In this document: one piece after another, positions 46,791 to 59,126 of the stretch
How the letters are laid out: each line of letters starts with the position of its first letter
Position numbering within the stretch: the stretch's first letter is position 1
DNA from: Helichrysum umbraculigerum
Lineage: Eukaryota > Streptophyta > Magnoliopsida > Asterales > Asteraceae
Direction of reading: 5' to 3'
DNA length: 64,000 nt
NCBI GenBank assembly: GCA_949592205.1
Contig: CATIUR010000003.1
Coordinates: 86,962,501 to 87,026,500 of the forward strand
The notes under the pieces: model-generated
What the model was told of the DNA's origin: nothing
Database searches by the model: none
What the model saw: only the letters and a program-made list of their open reading frames with translations
Translations under genes and position numbers: made by a program

Positions 46791-48484
46791 TTTTTTTTGA
46801 AAGGCTAATTATATATTATATATATAAATGTCTAATAGCAAGAAGCTAAATAGACCCCATAATGTACATACATCCAATGATATACCTTGAACCAAACACC
46901 CGACTGAGAAGATACTAAAAGGGATGAAAAAAACCTGAAAAGATTTCAGGAAAAAATCCCCGATGATAGGGGCCGCGCCATCGGTTTTCACCCTATATCG
47001 TTTTTGATAGAATCCCATTGGGAATTAGTTCAAAGTAATATCAACCACTACCATTACAATCAATTACACAACCATAAGACATGTACTACAATACCATATC
47101 ACACATAAAACATCTACAGTGGGCATCTATCCAGAAGTAGCAAGCATTCCTCTAATCCATTTTGAATTCCAGCCATTGTTTCTCCTCTAAGCTCCATTTT
47201 TTGAGCCGATTTTTGATCCACAAGAATCCCAACGATTTGATCTCTTTCAGCATTCCACAAACACTTGTCTTTAGTCCATTGAAGATTGCTTCATTACACG
47301 ATTTCCAAATGATCCAACACACCACCATAACCACCGATTGAATGAGCAGTTTTTTCATATTTGAACCTTTGATGTGATTGTGTAAAAATATTAAGTCTTT
47401 GATGGAAAAAGCAATAACCGAGTTAAGATTGAACCAAGCTTCAACGGCCTCCCACAACTCATTTGTTATACAACAGCCCGTAAACAAATGCTCTAATGTC
47501 TCCTCATGATCCCTGCAAAAAACACACAATGGATTTTCTAAACTAATACCTCCGATTGAATGAGCAGTTTTTTCATATTTGAACCTTTGATGTGATTGTG
47601 TAAAAATATTAAGTCTTTGATGGAAAAAGCAATAACCGAGTTAAGATTGAACCAAGCTTCAACGGCCTCCCACAACTCATTTGTTATACAACAGCCCGTA
47701 AACAAATGCTCTAATGTCTCCTCATGATCCCTGCAAAAAACACACAATGGATTTTCTAAACTAATACCTCTTCGAATTAGCGCGTCTTTGGTAGGCAACC
47801 TGTTCCGTAATAATCTCCACCCGAATATATTAATCTTTGCCGGAAGAACTTGATTCCACGGGAAAACCACCATACCATCAACTTCATTCTTCGGCCTTAG
47901 CAGACGTCTAGCTGAATTAGCTGTAAACCTTTTTGATCCCTTCGACCCCCATTCCCAGCGATCATTCATATTGCTATATTGAACTTGGATATTCATGTTG
48001 TGTAGTTCAATTAACTCATTTATTTCCTCTTGTGACCAACGACTCTCTATCCAACCCCAATTGAACCTCCCATTGCTTAGTACTCGGCTTGCTACATTTA
48101 CCTGTTTAGATGATTCCCTTTTGAATAATCCTGAAAATAGCGAGCCAAGTTTACCCAATCCGGACCAATTATCCAACCAAAACCGTAATTCTTTACCATT
48201 ACCAATTTTTCCTTGGAACTGCGCGTCTATATCAATCCCTTTGTTGGCAAAGAAATTTTCAATGAACATACCATCTTCCAATTGCATGAAGCCGTCACCT
48301 TGCATGGCAAAGATTTCTTCATATATTGCAAATCATGCAGGACCTTAATCGTTTTTCTCCATAATCTTCCTTGTTCGGTTCTATACCTCCACTGCCACTT
48401 TGCCATTAAACTTGCATTGAATTCCTGTAAGGGCGTTAATCCCAAACCCCCACAATCTTTCGGACTTGTTACCACATCCCATGA
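46791..48484 (-). pseudogene. 5'-truncated LINE, ORF2 C-terminal part
   Basis: The minus-strand LINE tail has its poly(A) represented by the T-run at 46791-46798. The protein reads GGLGLTPLQEFNASLMAKWQWRYRTEQGRLW, then after a frame change (about 48230-48300) GNGKELRFWLDNWSG...WNQVLPAKINIFGWRLLRNRLPTKDALIRRGI...CVFCRDHEETLEHLFTGC (zf-RVT) and WIIWKSCNEAIFNG. An exact-looking tandem duplication of 218 bp (47334-47551 and 47552-47769) breaks the frame. Inactive. I found no target duplication, so the 5' end near 48484 is approximate. Confidence 0.85.
47334..47769. repeat. 218-bp tandem duplication inside LINE ORF2
   Basis: Two adjacent copies (47334-47551, 47552-47769), identical by eye, cover the zf-RVT Cys motif. 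Such identity implies a recent duplication, or an assembly artefact. Confidence 0.88.
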
Positions 48485-49111
48485 AACCCAAATTTAAACA
48501 ATTATTACCACCCTTAATTAATTACAACAATATTTCATAACATCATAATAATCAATAAATACTATTGATAAAAATTATATATTATATTGTTGTTATCTTA
48601 ATGCTTTAACTCTTTACTTATTACCTGTCAAACTTATTTCTCGAGGGTCCATGTAAAGTTACCTCCATTTTTTAGCTTTTTGCCATCTTATACCCCCTCC
48701 CACCCATCGAATCAATCATAATATTCCCCATTTTTTTTACTTTCTGGGTATATACTCTCTTTTTCTAATTCATACATCCTGGTTAGTCTAAAACTGAAAC
48801 TGATTCTGTACTGAACTGGGACCGATCTTAGATAAAACTGGACTGAAAAAGGACTGGACCGGGACTGGACTGGGCCCGAAGGTATCCCCTATAATTTTGG
48901 AGGTGACTTTATAATTTCCCTTTCTCGAAGTAAACTTACATCATTACAAAAATATTCAAAAGATATTATTATTATTATAAATAAATATAACGTTACATTA
49001 AATAGTCTCTGTGAAATTAAATTAAGAAAAACAAAAATAAATTCTAAACTATAATATTAGGACGACGGATAAAGTACTAAAATGGTGAAATAGACATGTG
49101 AATAATATATA
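48485..49111. other. AT-rich spacer, no gene seen
   Basis: Low-complexity AT-rich DNA, with a stretch of near-repeats of the type ACTGGACTG around 48790-48880. Nothing coding. Confidence 0.45.
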
Positions 49112-49361
49112 CTCCATCCGTCCCAATTTTATTGTCCTCAGACAAAAAACACGCAGTTTAAGAAAACATCACCATCTCTCTTACTTTTTGGTAAGAAGAC
49201 AGTTTTACCCTTTACTTTTTACCTACCTTTTTGTCTTACATATATAAATTAGGGGCAAAAATGAACTTTATCTCATTATTCTTATCTATTTATGGAAGTG
49301 GACAATTAAATTGGGACATCCTAAAAAGGAATACTGGACAATAGAATCGGGACGGAGGGAG
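49112..49361. repeat. Stowaway-type MITE, copy 2
   Basis: 250 bp flanked by TA, and almost identical to 45471-45720 in the same orientation. Confidence 0.9.
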
Positions 49362-50090
49362 TAGCAAAGATTCTAAACGTCAAAACATGCCTTGATTCTA
49401 TTCGTTCTGACTATTCTATATTTTCATCAGAAGTAATCATTGTATTCACATTCTAAGATATATTAATTAATTAATTGATTGATTTAATACTAATACGGTT
49501 AATAAATTTAAATAATATACTACTTAATTAATTATTAATCAAATAAAAACACATAGAAACAATTAATTTAAATCCAAAATGAGAGCTAGCTTAATCGCAA
49601 GACGTGAATGTTGTATTCGATATGTCTCAAGTTAATCCCTATGCCTTATGCTCAATTTTTTTAGAATCTTTTGTGAAATAACAAGAAAAAAAAAGTTTAT
49701 TTGTACACTAATTTGTTGTCATAAACTTCCATCCCTTTCTTAATATTATTTGCTTTTTCTTGACAATACTAGTGAATAATTTTATGACAATGATAATGTG
49801 TAATTTAATGAAAAATTACTTTCTAATTGTAATTAAGTTAGTTTAGATAATAAAGATGAGAATTAATCAAATCTTTATATATTTTTTATATTCATCACTT
49901 CCCATATATAATGGGCTAATGATAATAGCAACCACACACATGAAGAGAAAATGTGGAAGTTCATTCGATTTTCTTGAAAAAAAAAATGGTTGTGATGAAG
50001 GAATAAAAGAAATGAACGTGTCATTTTTAAAGGAGGTAACGTATTCGAATAGAGTAATTCAATGTTTGTTTGGAATTCAGAAAGTATACA
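49362..50090. other. AT-rich spacer, no gene seen
   Basis: A short plus-strand frame at 49856-50107 exists but lacks any recognisable domain and ends at a MITE edge. I do not call it a gene. Confidence 0.45.
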
Positions 50091-50099
50091 GGCATATAA

Positions 50100-50402
50100 G
50101 GGGTTAGTACGCGCAAATGTAACAAACTATAGTCTGACATTCATTGTATGTAGCGAACTATTCGGACCTCCATTGTATGTAATGAACTTGTAATTTATTT
50201 AAGTTGTATGTATTTTGGTCAGATTAACGGTTATAAGGGACGTCACGTGTCGGCTTATATAACTGACACGTGGAAAAAGTATCATAAGTTACATACAGTG
50301 TAAGGAAATTACAAGTTCGTTACATACAATGGAGGCCCGAGTAGTTCGCTACATACAACGAATGTCAGACTATAGTTTGTTACATTTGCGCGCAATAACC
50401 CC
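50100..50402. repeat. Mutator-type MITE with ~95-bp inverted repeats
   Basis: Left end GGGGTTAGTACGCGCAAATG pairs with the right end over about 95 bp (shared AACAAACTATAGTCTGACAT and CCTCCATTGTATGTAA). It is flanked by 9-bp near-identical sequences (GGCATATAA at 50091-50099 and GACATATAA at 50403-50411), matching the 9-bp target duplications of Mutator-like elements. Confidence 0.82.
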
Positions 50403-50694
50403 GACATATAATTCAATTGTGTAAATTTATGGTATTCACATATGAGAAAGTATTCAAAAACTACGTTAAGATTGGTCAACCATGACAAAATTTATGGTAT
50501 TCATGCAATCATGCGCGCATATGATTTATGGTTATGCTTTTAGTTTTCATACGGACCGTGAATTGATGTACAATATCAGGTGATCTACATTAGAGAACGT
50601 GAGAGATGTGAAATAAAAATAGATTTACAGAGTCTAATTCAGTTGTGTTAGCAAAATCAGTAATGTTGTAAAATTCGTACCAAAATTGGAAATG

Positions 50695-51709
50695 GATTTT
50701 TTTATAGGCAAATTATATTACCCGAAACTATAAGAAATTACAAAAAATCAAAGATGGAGCAAGACATGCCTTGCTCAACCAATACAACAAGTACACTAAA
50801 CTATACATTCAATTACAATCAATAAAGAGTATTCTGTATTCAAATGACCTTGCAAAAACCTTACGACCCAAAACAAACACATCTAAAGCAAAGTAATGCC
50901 ATCATGATTCTCTAAGCTAAAGATTAACAATCTTAGGCAGTCCATTTTATATATGGAGAAGTAGTCCCATCTTTCATGACTCACTAATCCATGTATAAAA
51001 TTTTCACTTATTACTTTTTAATCCTTCTGCATACTCATATTCTTCCATTTTAAACCCCATTTAGAAGCAGCCGCGCTTGAACTGCTTTTGAAATTTTGAC
51101 TCTTAAACTCATGAGCTTGATCTTTACATTTTCTTGAACAATCTTTATCAACTCTTCACCAGACCTTGATACTTTTATAAATAGTCTTGAGTTCCTTTCT
51201 TTCCAAACATAATATATCACTACAACAATTAAAGTCTATTTATCACACTCCAAATGATGTTTCTATATGGGTACATTTCCAGTGAACTAACAACATACAT
51301 TAAGTCATTTGGCAACCCTTGGAATATCAACTTTCCCTCCATTACACCCCATATTTTCATGGAATAGTCACACTGGGAAAACAAATGAGAGTGGGAATCA
51401 GCACAATTGCCACACAATGTACATTTTAATATTATTGTTGGTTGCCATAATTGCATTCTATCCTGAGTAGAGAGCCTTCCTTGAACTGCAAGCCAAAAAA
51501 TGAAAGCTTGTCTTGGATTAAATTGTGGGAACCAAATGATTTGATGTCAATTTTCTTGTATCTAGATTTCTCATAAGTCTAACCAAGTTTGTTTTGTGGT
51601 AAAAGGCACTTTCGTGTTACTGTTGCTCACCCAGACCACTACATCTTCATTATGTTCAACCAGTATATTATGAAGAATTGGGAATCTCTGACACCAATTA
51701 CTAGGCTAC
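50695..51709 (-). pseudogene. LINE tail, part 1 (3' side)
   Basis: T-run at about 50696-50702 marks the poly(A) end. The frame at 51456-51229 contains CTLCGNCADSHSHLFSQC, the zf-RVT motif of LINE ORF2. The sequence continues towards the LINE 5' side until solo LTR F interrupts it at 51710 and resumes at 55019. Degenerate and inactive. Confidence 0.75.
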
Positions 51710-52332
51710 TGTAACACCTGGTCAAAAAGTCAATTTTCGCGTCAAATTTAAACTTCGATTAATTGCATTTTTGTAAACAATTATGACCAAGTTACATTTT
51801 TGTAATGCAAGTAAAATATTTTTATTTAAAATATTTACGAAAATTATATAAAACAAAAATTATAAATTTAAAATATTAAATTTATTTTACGATCGGGTAC
51901 AAAAACACGGAGCAACTACGGGGACTGAGGAAGGGTGAGGCTTTCACCTACACCCCACCTCCTCCTCTTTCTTTCATTTTCATTTCTTCTTCTCTCTCTC
52001 TCTACTCTTCTTTCTCTCTTTTTTCTCTCAAAAACCTCCATCACCACCACACTAAATCGCTAAAAACTACCACCAAACGCCACCAAATTACCTCGCTCGT
52101 TTAGAAGAAAAGAACCACCGCATCACGATCTACAATCCTATCTTTTCGGATTTCTCCGGCGTTAAGTTTGTAAGTTTCCGACAAATCCCGAAATACTCCA
52201 ATTTTCATTGTTTTTGAACTTTTATCGTTTCTATAGGCTTAAAATGTCCTAATATGGGTTGGGTAAAAGATTTGGATCGAACGGTGGCCGGAAAACTCGT
52301 TTTCGGCCCAATTTCCGGCGGACAGTCCGTTA

Positions 52333-52580
52333 TGTCGCAGGGACCAAAAACAGTGCTGCGACGTCGCAGCCAACGTCGCAGCTCAACGTCGCAAAAATAC
52401 CACGATGTCGCTTGGTGCGACGTCAGCCACAATGTCGCATGAAATTGCGAACGTCGCACATAGCGACGTCGACCCCTATGTCGCACTAGACCCTGATGTC
52501 GCATATAGCGACGTAGACTACAACGTCGCAGTACAATCGCACTGCGACAGAAGCCCCAACGTCGCACCCAACGTCGCAGG
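52333..52580. repeat. TGCGACGTCGCA palindrome cluster in LTR F
   Basis: About fourteen GTCGCA cores and several GCGACG complements in 250 bp. The full palindrome TGCGACGTCGCA is at about 52356. Compared with A and C, the flanking bases have shifted from TGTGTCGCA to ACGTCGCA, while the position inside the LTR is kept. Confidence 0.9.
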
Positions 52581-53618
52581 TCACAGAACCTTAAAAATCT
52601 ATGATTTTCACTAAGTGTCGGAACCAAATTTGATTTTACTACGAACTTGGATTTCGGGTGCGTTTTCATTAAAGCAACATAGTAGAAATAAAAATTTTCC
52701 AAGCTGACTTGGCAGCTCGACCCCAACCAGGGGCTCTGCCCCTTGGACCCCGCCAGGGGTTGCCACCCTTTGGACCCCGCTATCAGGGGCGCTGCCCCCG
52801 AACCCCGGTACACGGTCTTTAAAACCAAGCGACAAACAAACATTCGAACGACTTACTTGGTCAGACTATTTGATCTCGTACTTATATAACCTCACGTGTT
52901 TAGGACACTAGGAGGTTATCATCCGGACAACACACGTATAGTAGGATCGCTGACAACTCACATGTGAGTTTCATAGCCCAACTCTTTCAACCGTTTTACT
53001 GTTTTCGGGGTGAAACACATGCTCAAAAACTGTTTTCGAATTATATTAATAAACTTTTATAATTCACACTTACTTATATTACTGTTATGTAATACAAATG
53101 TGTAATACTTAGGAATTACACCCAATCATATTGTCGTAGGACAAACTCATAGTTTAACCTGGATAGGTTACCACTGAACACTACTATACAAATGAATAGC
53201 AATCACGATTATATAATTCGACTAAGTTATCATTAAGCCTTGATCATATTGTCACGGGATAATACCATCAATCCACTAGAACTGGTTAGTGCTACGTACA
53301 CTGGACAACAATTAGACTTTGACATGATTAGTTTCCCTTTTAGGAACTAAGACTGCCTATACAAATCGGGACTCCTAAATGGGAATCACACTCACGTAAA
53401 CATCAACCACCGATCTCAATATACTTGCTAGGCTGAGACTAGGAGTATACATTAATAACGTACATTAGTATAGACTCTTCATACTAATACAAACCAACTA
53501 GGTGATGATTAGTCATACCTAGGCTATTTGCGATACAACTAATATCTAAGTATTGTACATACATATCTAGATACACTAAACGACTTTCATGTGTTGTTGA
53601 TTTGAATTATATATATAA

Positions 53619-53623
<5 letters not shown>

Positions 53624-53697
<74 letters not shown>

Positions 53698-53720
53698 CAT
53701 ACATACATACTCGTACACTA
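53624..53720. repeat. AT dinucleotide and ATAC microsatellite
   Basis: About 70 bp of (AT)n followed by several ATAC units inside LTR F. The Tyr/Ile-repeat reading frames across it are artefacts. Confidence 0.95.
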
Positions 53721-55018
53721 TATCAAGCGCTTGGTGCTTCTTACAATTTACATATGCATATTGGCATACATACATACAAACATAACTACTCAAGTCAGGC
53801 GCGTCGTAGTACGGCTGGCTCTCATTTACTTAGCTAGTCTGTCGTAGTACAACTGGCTCTACATTTCACCAGTCGGGCTTGTCGTAGTACAGCCAGTTCA
53901 ATTACATATTTTGCTTGCGAGCAATACGGACGATGTTCCAGAAGGGACACACAACGATGCCACGGTAAAGTGGGCACAAAACGATGCCACGGTATTGCAG
54001 TGGGCACAAGGACGTATTCGCGGTAAAGTGATACACTCACGGATGGGCGGGCTTATGCTCGTGATCCACAACAGTTAACGGGTCGGTGAGATTTGACGCG
54101 AGGTCGTTAGCTCAGTATTTGATTAAATACTCTATCGTAGTTCTGCGGGACTGAACGGTTACTCATACTCTGCAACGGATCGACGAGCTTATACTCGAGA
54201 TCGTTGGCTCAGCATTTAGATAAATGCACTATATTAGTTCTGCGGGACTACAATTTACGTTGCCGGAGGCAACACTACATGCCAGGTAGGCATGCCGATT
54301 ATTACTCAACATCATATGATGTGGTCATACATTTACTTGGACTATACTCAGGCAGGTTTTGCCTTGCATTGGTTTATTTCACTTATACCATATAGGTATC
54401 TAGGCATGGATTGCCACACCCTCGATATGACGCAGTCATACACTTGATAGTATTTAGGCATGTATTGCCTCACGATTGTAGACTCACTATACCTGATAGG
54501 TATCTAGGCATGGTATGCCTCATTCCTTACGTACTTAGGTACACACCGCTACTTTTAGGGTAGGAAATACCTAGTGAAATGTACACACATTGGTGTTACA
54601 AATTTAATACAATACAAATCAAAATACAGGGATTTCGAACTACCTTTCAAAACATACAGGATTTACACTTTATGTTTTCAACTAACAATCCTATGAACTC
54701 ACCAACTTTATAGCTGACTCGTTTTAGCATGTGTTCTCAGGTGCCCAGCAGGATTAGGATTGCTACTAGATTAATTATGCTAGCTCGAGTCGCATATTTT
54801 CAAACAACGGGATTTCTCTGCATAACTTCTGTAATACAAACTATGTATTGGAATTATTTTGCGAACTCGTAACTTGTATACATTTTATTTTGGAAAATGT
54901 AATAACTATTTTCAAACGTCTCATTTAGAGTCGTTCATTATGTATCTTATGCTGTGATATTTGATTTGGTAACACCCGACCCGACCGCTTCCGCAACCCG
55001 AAATTTGAGGGTGTTACA

Positions 55019-55394
55019 GCCACATCCATTGTTGATTATGGATCATATTAATCACCTTCATGTCATCTTGGAATCTTTCATCATATAGATATCCCTTTGT
55101 AAGAATCTTATACAGAGGACCCTATGCATCCCATTTGTCATGCCACACTAATGTTGTCTTACCATTTCCCAACTGATGGAAAACATGAGGCCTACTATTA
55201 TCTCTTATTGCAAGCAACTTTTTCCATCCCCTGCTATCAAATAAACCAGCACATATATCTCAAATACTTTTATTTTTAAGCTTAACCAAATTCACCCATT
55301 AACCAACAAATAATCTGTTTTGGCTATTATTATCCAAAGTTGCTTCACCAACAGAACTTCCTTCATTCCACCTTTCTAATGATTTGATCCCCAA
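55019..55394 (-). pseudogene. LINE tail, part 2 (5' side)
   Basis: Continuation of the LINE at 50695-51709 beyond solo LTR F. Minus-strand residues readable despite stops: SRGWKKLLAIRDNSRPHVFHQLGNGKTTLVWHDKWDA, then GPLYKIL, a typical stretch of plant LINE ORF2 before the zf-RVT domain. It ends abruptly where LTR G begins. Confidence 0.75.
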
Positions 55395-58033
55395 TGTCAC
55401 ACCCCGTCTATGGTGAACACACGAGGTGCGAAGGACGACCAGATCATAACACATTGTTATAATAGAAAACACTAAATGCAATTCAACAACGTGTCATAGT
55501 ATCGCCCGACACAAAGGCGACTTGTGCCGCGGTCAATCAATAACCCGAGTACATAGTCTCAAATACATATGAATCCAATTGGTCACATCTCAACCTAAAC
55601 ATAACCGCATATGATCAACGTTCAACCGACCAAGTCTCAAATACAACCTAGAAGTCCCGCTAAAGCCACTAAGCCTTAGGCTCCTTAGTCATAATTCTGA
55701 TTTCCTAAAAAGAAATGCTCGAAAAGGTCAACACAATAGTTGGTGAGCTTCGTAGGTTTAAACACGACACAAATAAAACGTTTGTTGTGATAAATATGCG
55801 TGTTAGGACAATGAAATGAAAATGCACACATAAATAAAATTATTGTAAATGATGAGTTCCATAACATATGATGCATGATGTCATTTCCTCCAAACGAGCA
55901 AGACAAATAGCATATCAAGCGATGCAGGATATCATTACCCCCAAAAGAGTAAGACGACTAGCATATATGTGTGTCGGCATGTTGTCATGACTAATAGCCT
56001 CTATAATCGACGCATGACATCATTGCCTTAGCAAGACGGCTAACATCCATATCTACATAGTTTAACCACAATTCGAGTTTCACAAAAGTTGCACATAATT
56101 CCACATAGTGTCACACATTTCATTCATATGTCCAAAAAGAGTAAATGAGTTCACAGAATGAAAAACAGTTGAAAATAAGTTGAGCATTCTTTTCCCCCAA
56201 AGGAAAACAAGTAAGAAAAATGGGGCCACGAAGACTCACTTTGAAAGCAAAGCAAGCAAATGTTCCCGGTTTAGTCCATACGATGATCTACAAATACATA
56301 TACGTAGGTTACAATCTAGACAAAGCCTATAGCCTTTCCATTGTATCCTATTTTGATGAATAACTCATGATAGACCTTCTTCCTATGTTTTCTTAGATTT
56401 CAATTGAATATGATGTTTCTTATAAGTCTCATGCGTTTGTGTTGTCACTTAATCAATATTTATACAAATTTTATTTTTGTTACTTTCTAAGTGACTTGAA
56501 ATATGATCCACTACTCCAACTAGATGTTCTCAAGACTAACTCCCATATCTCAGCATTTTCACATTACCAATGTGTCAAAGATTGTAAGTCTAATAAGTTC
56601 TCATAAAAATTTAGTTGCTTATATGGTTTGAATTATGTTGCTGATGGCGCATGATAAAGTTTAATTTTGTTTGAAAATACAAACGAACTCATTTGATAAT
56701 GAACCTTACTTTGTTGAAAAGCTAACATTCTAAAGTTTATCACAAAACAAATTTCATTAAATAACTCAAAAAATTGAAAGAGATAGTAAGTACCAAAGTT
56801 GACCCAAAAATCTGTCACCGAAATCAGATTTGACACTGTGAATTGAAATAAACTTTTGACTGAAAAATACTCAATGTTTTGACATGAAACCAATTTAAAC
56901 AGAAATTACACTCTTTGAACTTAATTTTAGACTAAATATTCGTCAAAAAACATTAAGATTTGACCAAGTTATGATTCCGCGAAAACAGCTAATGAATCTG
57001 TCCAGATTCCTGACTTGCACTAAAATAAACCTTTTATCACCAAAAACGTTTTCACATAATCCAATCAACAAATGTAGTTAGAAAATCAGTACACCATCAA
57101 CTTAGAATGTTCTTTAGCCTATTTATCAATTATATACATCAAAAATCAGATCCAATGAATAAGAAGTTCGAATTACGGTACGAAACGATCAAATACCGAA
57201 AGGTTGAGTTAGAGATCTACCGACAAGCACACGTATGATGAAAGTCCCTTCTAAGATTCTGTAAGAAATAGGTTTATAAGGCTCGTGATCACGTTCTTGA
57301 AAGAAACTAAAGAGAAATCAAATGTAAAACATGGAAAACTTACCACCGATCGCGAATAATGATGCTCTAGATTGATATAATGAATTATGGGATTAAAACT
57401 CTTAAGAATTGAGTTTAATGATGCTAAAATTGACTGATAATGATGATGAATATGGCTGTAAGGAAGAAAAACATTTAGGGTTTGTGTTAGGGTTGTATTT
57501 ATACGGTTTTGGGCTGGCAGACTCATCCAACCGGCGGTTGGCTTTGCCCAGCCGGAGGTTGGGCTTAAGTTTCTCCAAACGGGCTGAATTTTGGATATGT
57601 TGTAGCCCTCTGTGTTCTGGTCATCTGAGCTTTTGAATCAACTCAATCCGAGTCCGGATGAGAGAGTTATGGCCCGAACAGTACACCCTCGCGATTAACT
57701 TTAAATTGTCTTAAAACATTACGTACAAGTTACAAATTTTTATTTAACTTCATTACTTATGTTTATAGGCTTAGAATCTTAGTATCTTATTTTCATATAC
57801 GTCTTTCACTCAGTAGTTTTCCGAGTATGAATGATCAAGTGCCAAAGAAACAACACGAAATCTTGATGGGTTTTTAGCCGAGTCAACATGCATTGAATAT
57901 CATATAAGTTTACACGATTTAAATAGGTTCATATAATTCTCATGAGATTAAGCCCGAGATTACAGATTTATTTTGGGGTTAAAAGTGAGGGTCAATGACA
58001 GTCAACTATCATGATTTGGTGACGGTTGTCACA
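55395..58033 (-). repeat. LTR G (3' LTR of a partial element)
   Basis: 2,639 bp, plus-strand ends TGTCACACCCC...GGTTGTCACA. A PPT-like tract (sense GGGGGATAC) and the AATTTC/GAAATT stem adjoin at 58034-58070, so this is the 3' LTR of a minus-strand element. Sense landmarks: TATAAAT box at 57503-57497, palindromes just upstream (57564-57527), donor-like GTGAGT at 56239 and acceptor-like TTTCTTTTTAG at 55705. A degenerate tandem repeat with GCATGATGTCATT-type units is at about 55865-56040. No partner LTR is visible. Confidence 0.75.
57527..57564. repeat. CCAACCGGCGGTTGG palindromes in LTR G
   Basis: CCAACCG-G-CGGTTGG (57527-57541) and GCCCAGCC-GGA-GGTTGGGC (57546-57564) side by side, about 25 bp upstream of a TATA box in sense orientation. 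Arms around a one- or three-base centre, as in D and E. Confidence 0.85.
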
Positions 58034-59120
58034 GTATCCCCCGTTAGGGGAATTTCATCCCGAAATTCAGTTGGAGCTAATACCGACAACCTTGAAGATT
58101 TTATATTTGTTTCCCATAAGAGTTCAAAGATGAAAAGTTGTTTTCTTACTAGAGATAATAAGGGGTTTTTACCTAAAAGGTAGTATGCTATTAGAAGTGA
58201 CGATGTTAATACGTAGGATATGCATTTCGTACCCGTCGTGTAATTAATTCCCATGGTTTTGTACTAGACTTTGATTTATCGAATTTTATTGTGTTGCATG
58301 GTAGCCCATATTAGTGGCTCGCATCTACTAAACTTTGTAGCTGAATTATTCGCACAGAAGGATAGACAACTATTGATGGATAATATTGACTAAACAAATT
58401 GAAAGTATTGGGTATTTATACGAACGTGCAGATTGTTGATTTGAGAATAGCATTCAGAACAGTCAAAATTAGATTCGCTTAACATGTCAAAGTTTAGATT
58501 ACATGAAAATGAGTCTCAACAGTTTAAACTTATGTAGTTTTCTTAATTTGTTTTACGTATATTGTATATTTATATTTTATGTCTTGCGGATTTAAATGAG
58601 TTGATCAATCCACAATATTACCTAAGGAAGAGGAGTTCATACGTACAAGAGTGTCTTTTTGTGAGGTTACAAGAGTTTGTTTATATAAGAAATGAATAAG
58701 GGTGCACTCAGATTTTATTCAAAATCTAAGGGGCTTGGATTTGGATTAAACTCGTAGTGTACGTTTACTTGCATCGGGATCTTTTCATTATAAAAAATAA
58801 AGAAGAATCTTAGGGGTGGATATTGGCAGGGTTGTGCCAAATCACGTGAATCGTTGCGTCTATTGGTTACTTCATGTTGTTTTATATTATTCCTAGCAAG
58901 TTTTCAACCAAGTTTATCCCGCTTTCACTTGTGCGGGTAGACCATTAGACGCAACGATTCACGTGATTTGGACATTTGTCGTAACAATTGGTAGACCAGT
59001 TTAAGGAAATGTAATGTTTAACCCATGTTGATGTCGAGTAATAGTTTGAGTTCGGTTACGTTTTGAAAGCAAGTTTGTTTATTTGGATTGGAGTAGTCGT
59101 CTTCTATGTATCGATATGGT
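58034..59120 (-). other. Internal remnant next to LTR G, noncoding
   Basis: Begins with the PPT-like tract and the AATTTC..GAAATT stem. No gag or pol can be read in any frame, so the element is either nonautonomous or rearranged. Holds the long inverted repeat at 58837-58971. Confidence 0.55.
58837..58971. repeat. 31-bp-arm inverted repeat (hairpin)
   Basis: Arms 58837-58867 and 58941-58971 pair at 30 of 31 positions around a 73-nt loop. The inner 25 bp (starting CCAAATCACGTGAATCGTTG) are perfect. A transcript would fold into one long stem. Confidence 0.9.
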
Positions 59121-59126
59121 AACTGA

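Larger units (their letters stand above)
51710..55018 (+). mobile_element. Solo LTR F inside a LINE
   Basis: A 3.3-kb LTR on the plus strand, TGTAACACCTGGTCAAAAAG at the start and GAGGGTGTTACA at the end. Flanked by GCTAC (51705-51709) and GCCAC (55019-55023), probably a target duplication with one mutation. Diverged relative of element A's LTR: same termini, same TTTGTAAG donor-like site (52170), acceptor-like TTTTCACTAAG (52615), GTGAGTTTCATAGCCC (52964), CTGAC...TTCTCAG (54740) and terminal stem. No internal region. It holds its own palindrome cluster, a GC-rich repeat block (52725-52830) and a long AT microsatellite. Confidence 0.88.

Noticed and set aside
49856..50107. 83-codon plus-strand frame
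   Set aside because: No domain, AT-rich, and its end runs into a MITE.
53587..53847. Tyr/Ile-repeat frames
   Set aside because: Translation of an AT microsatellite.
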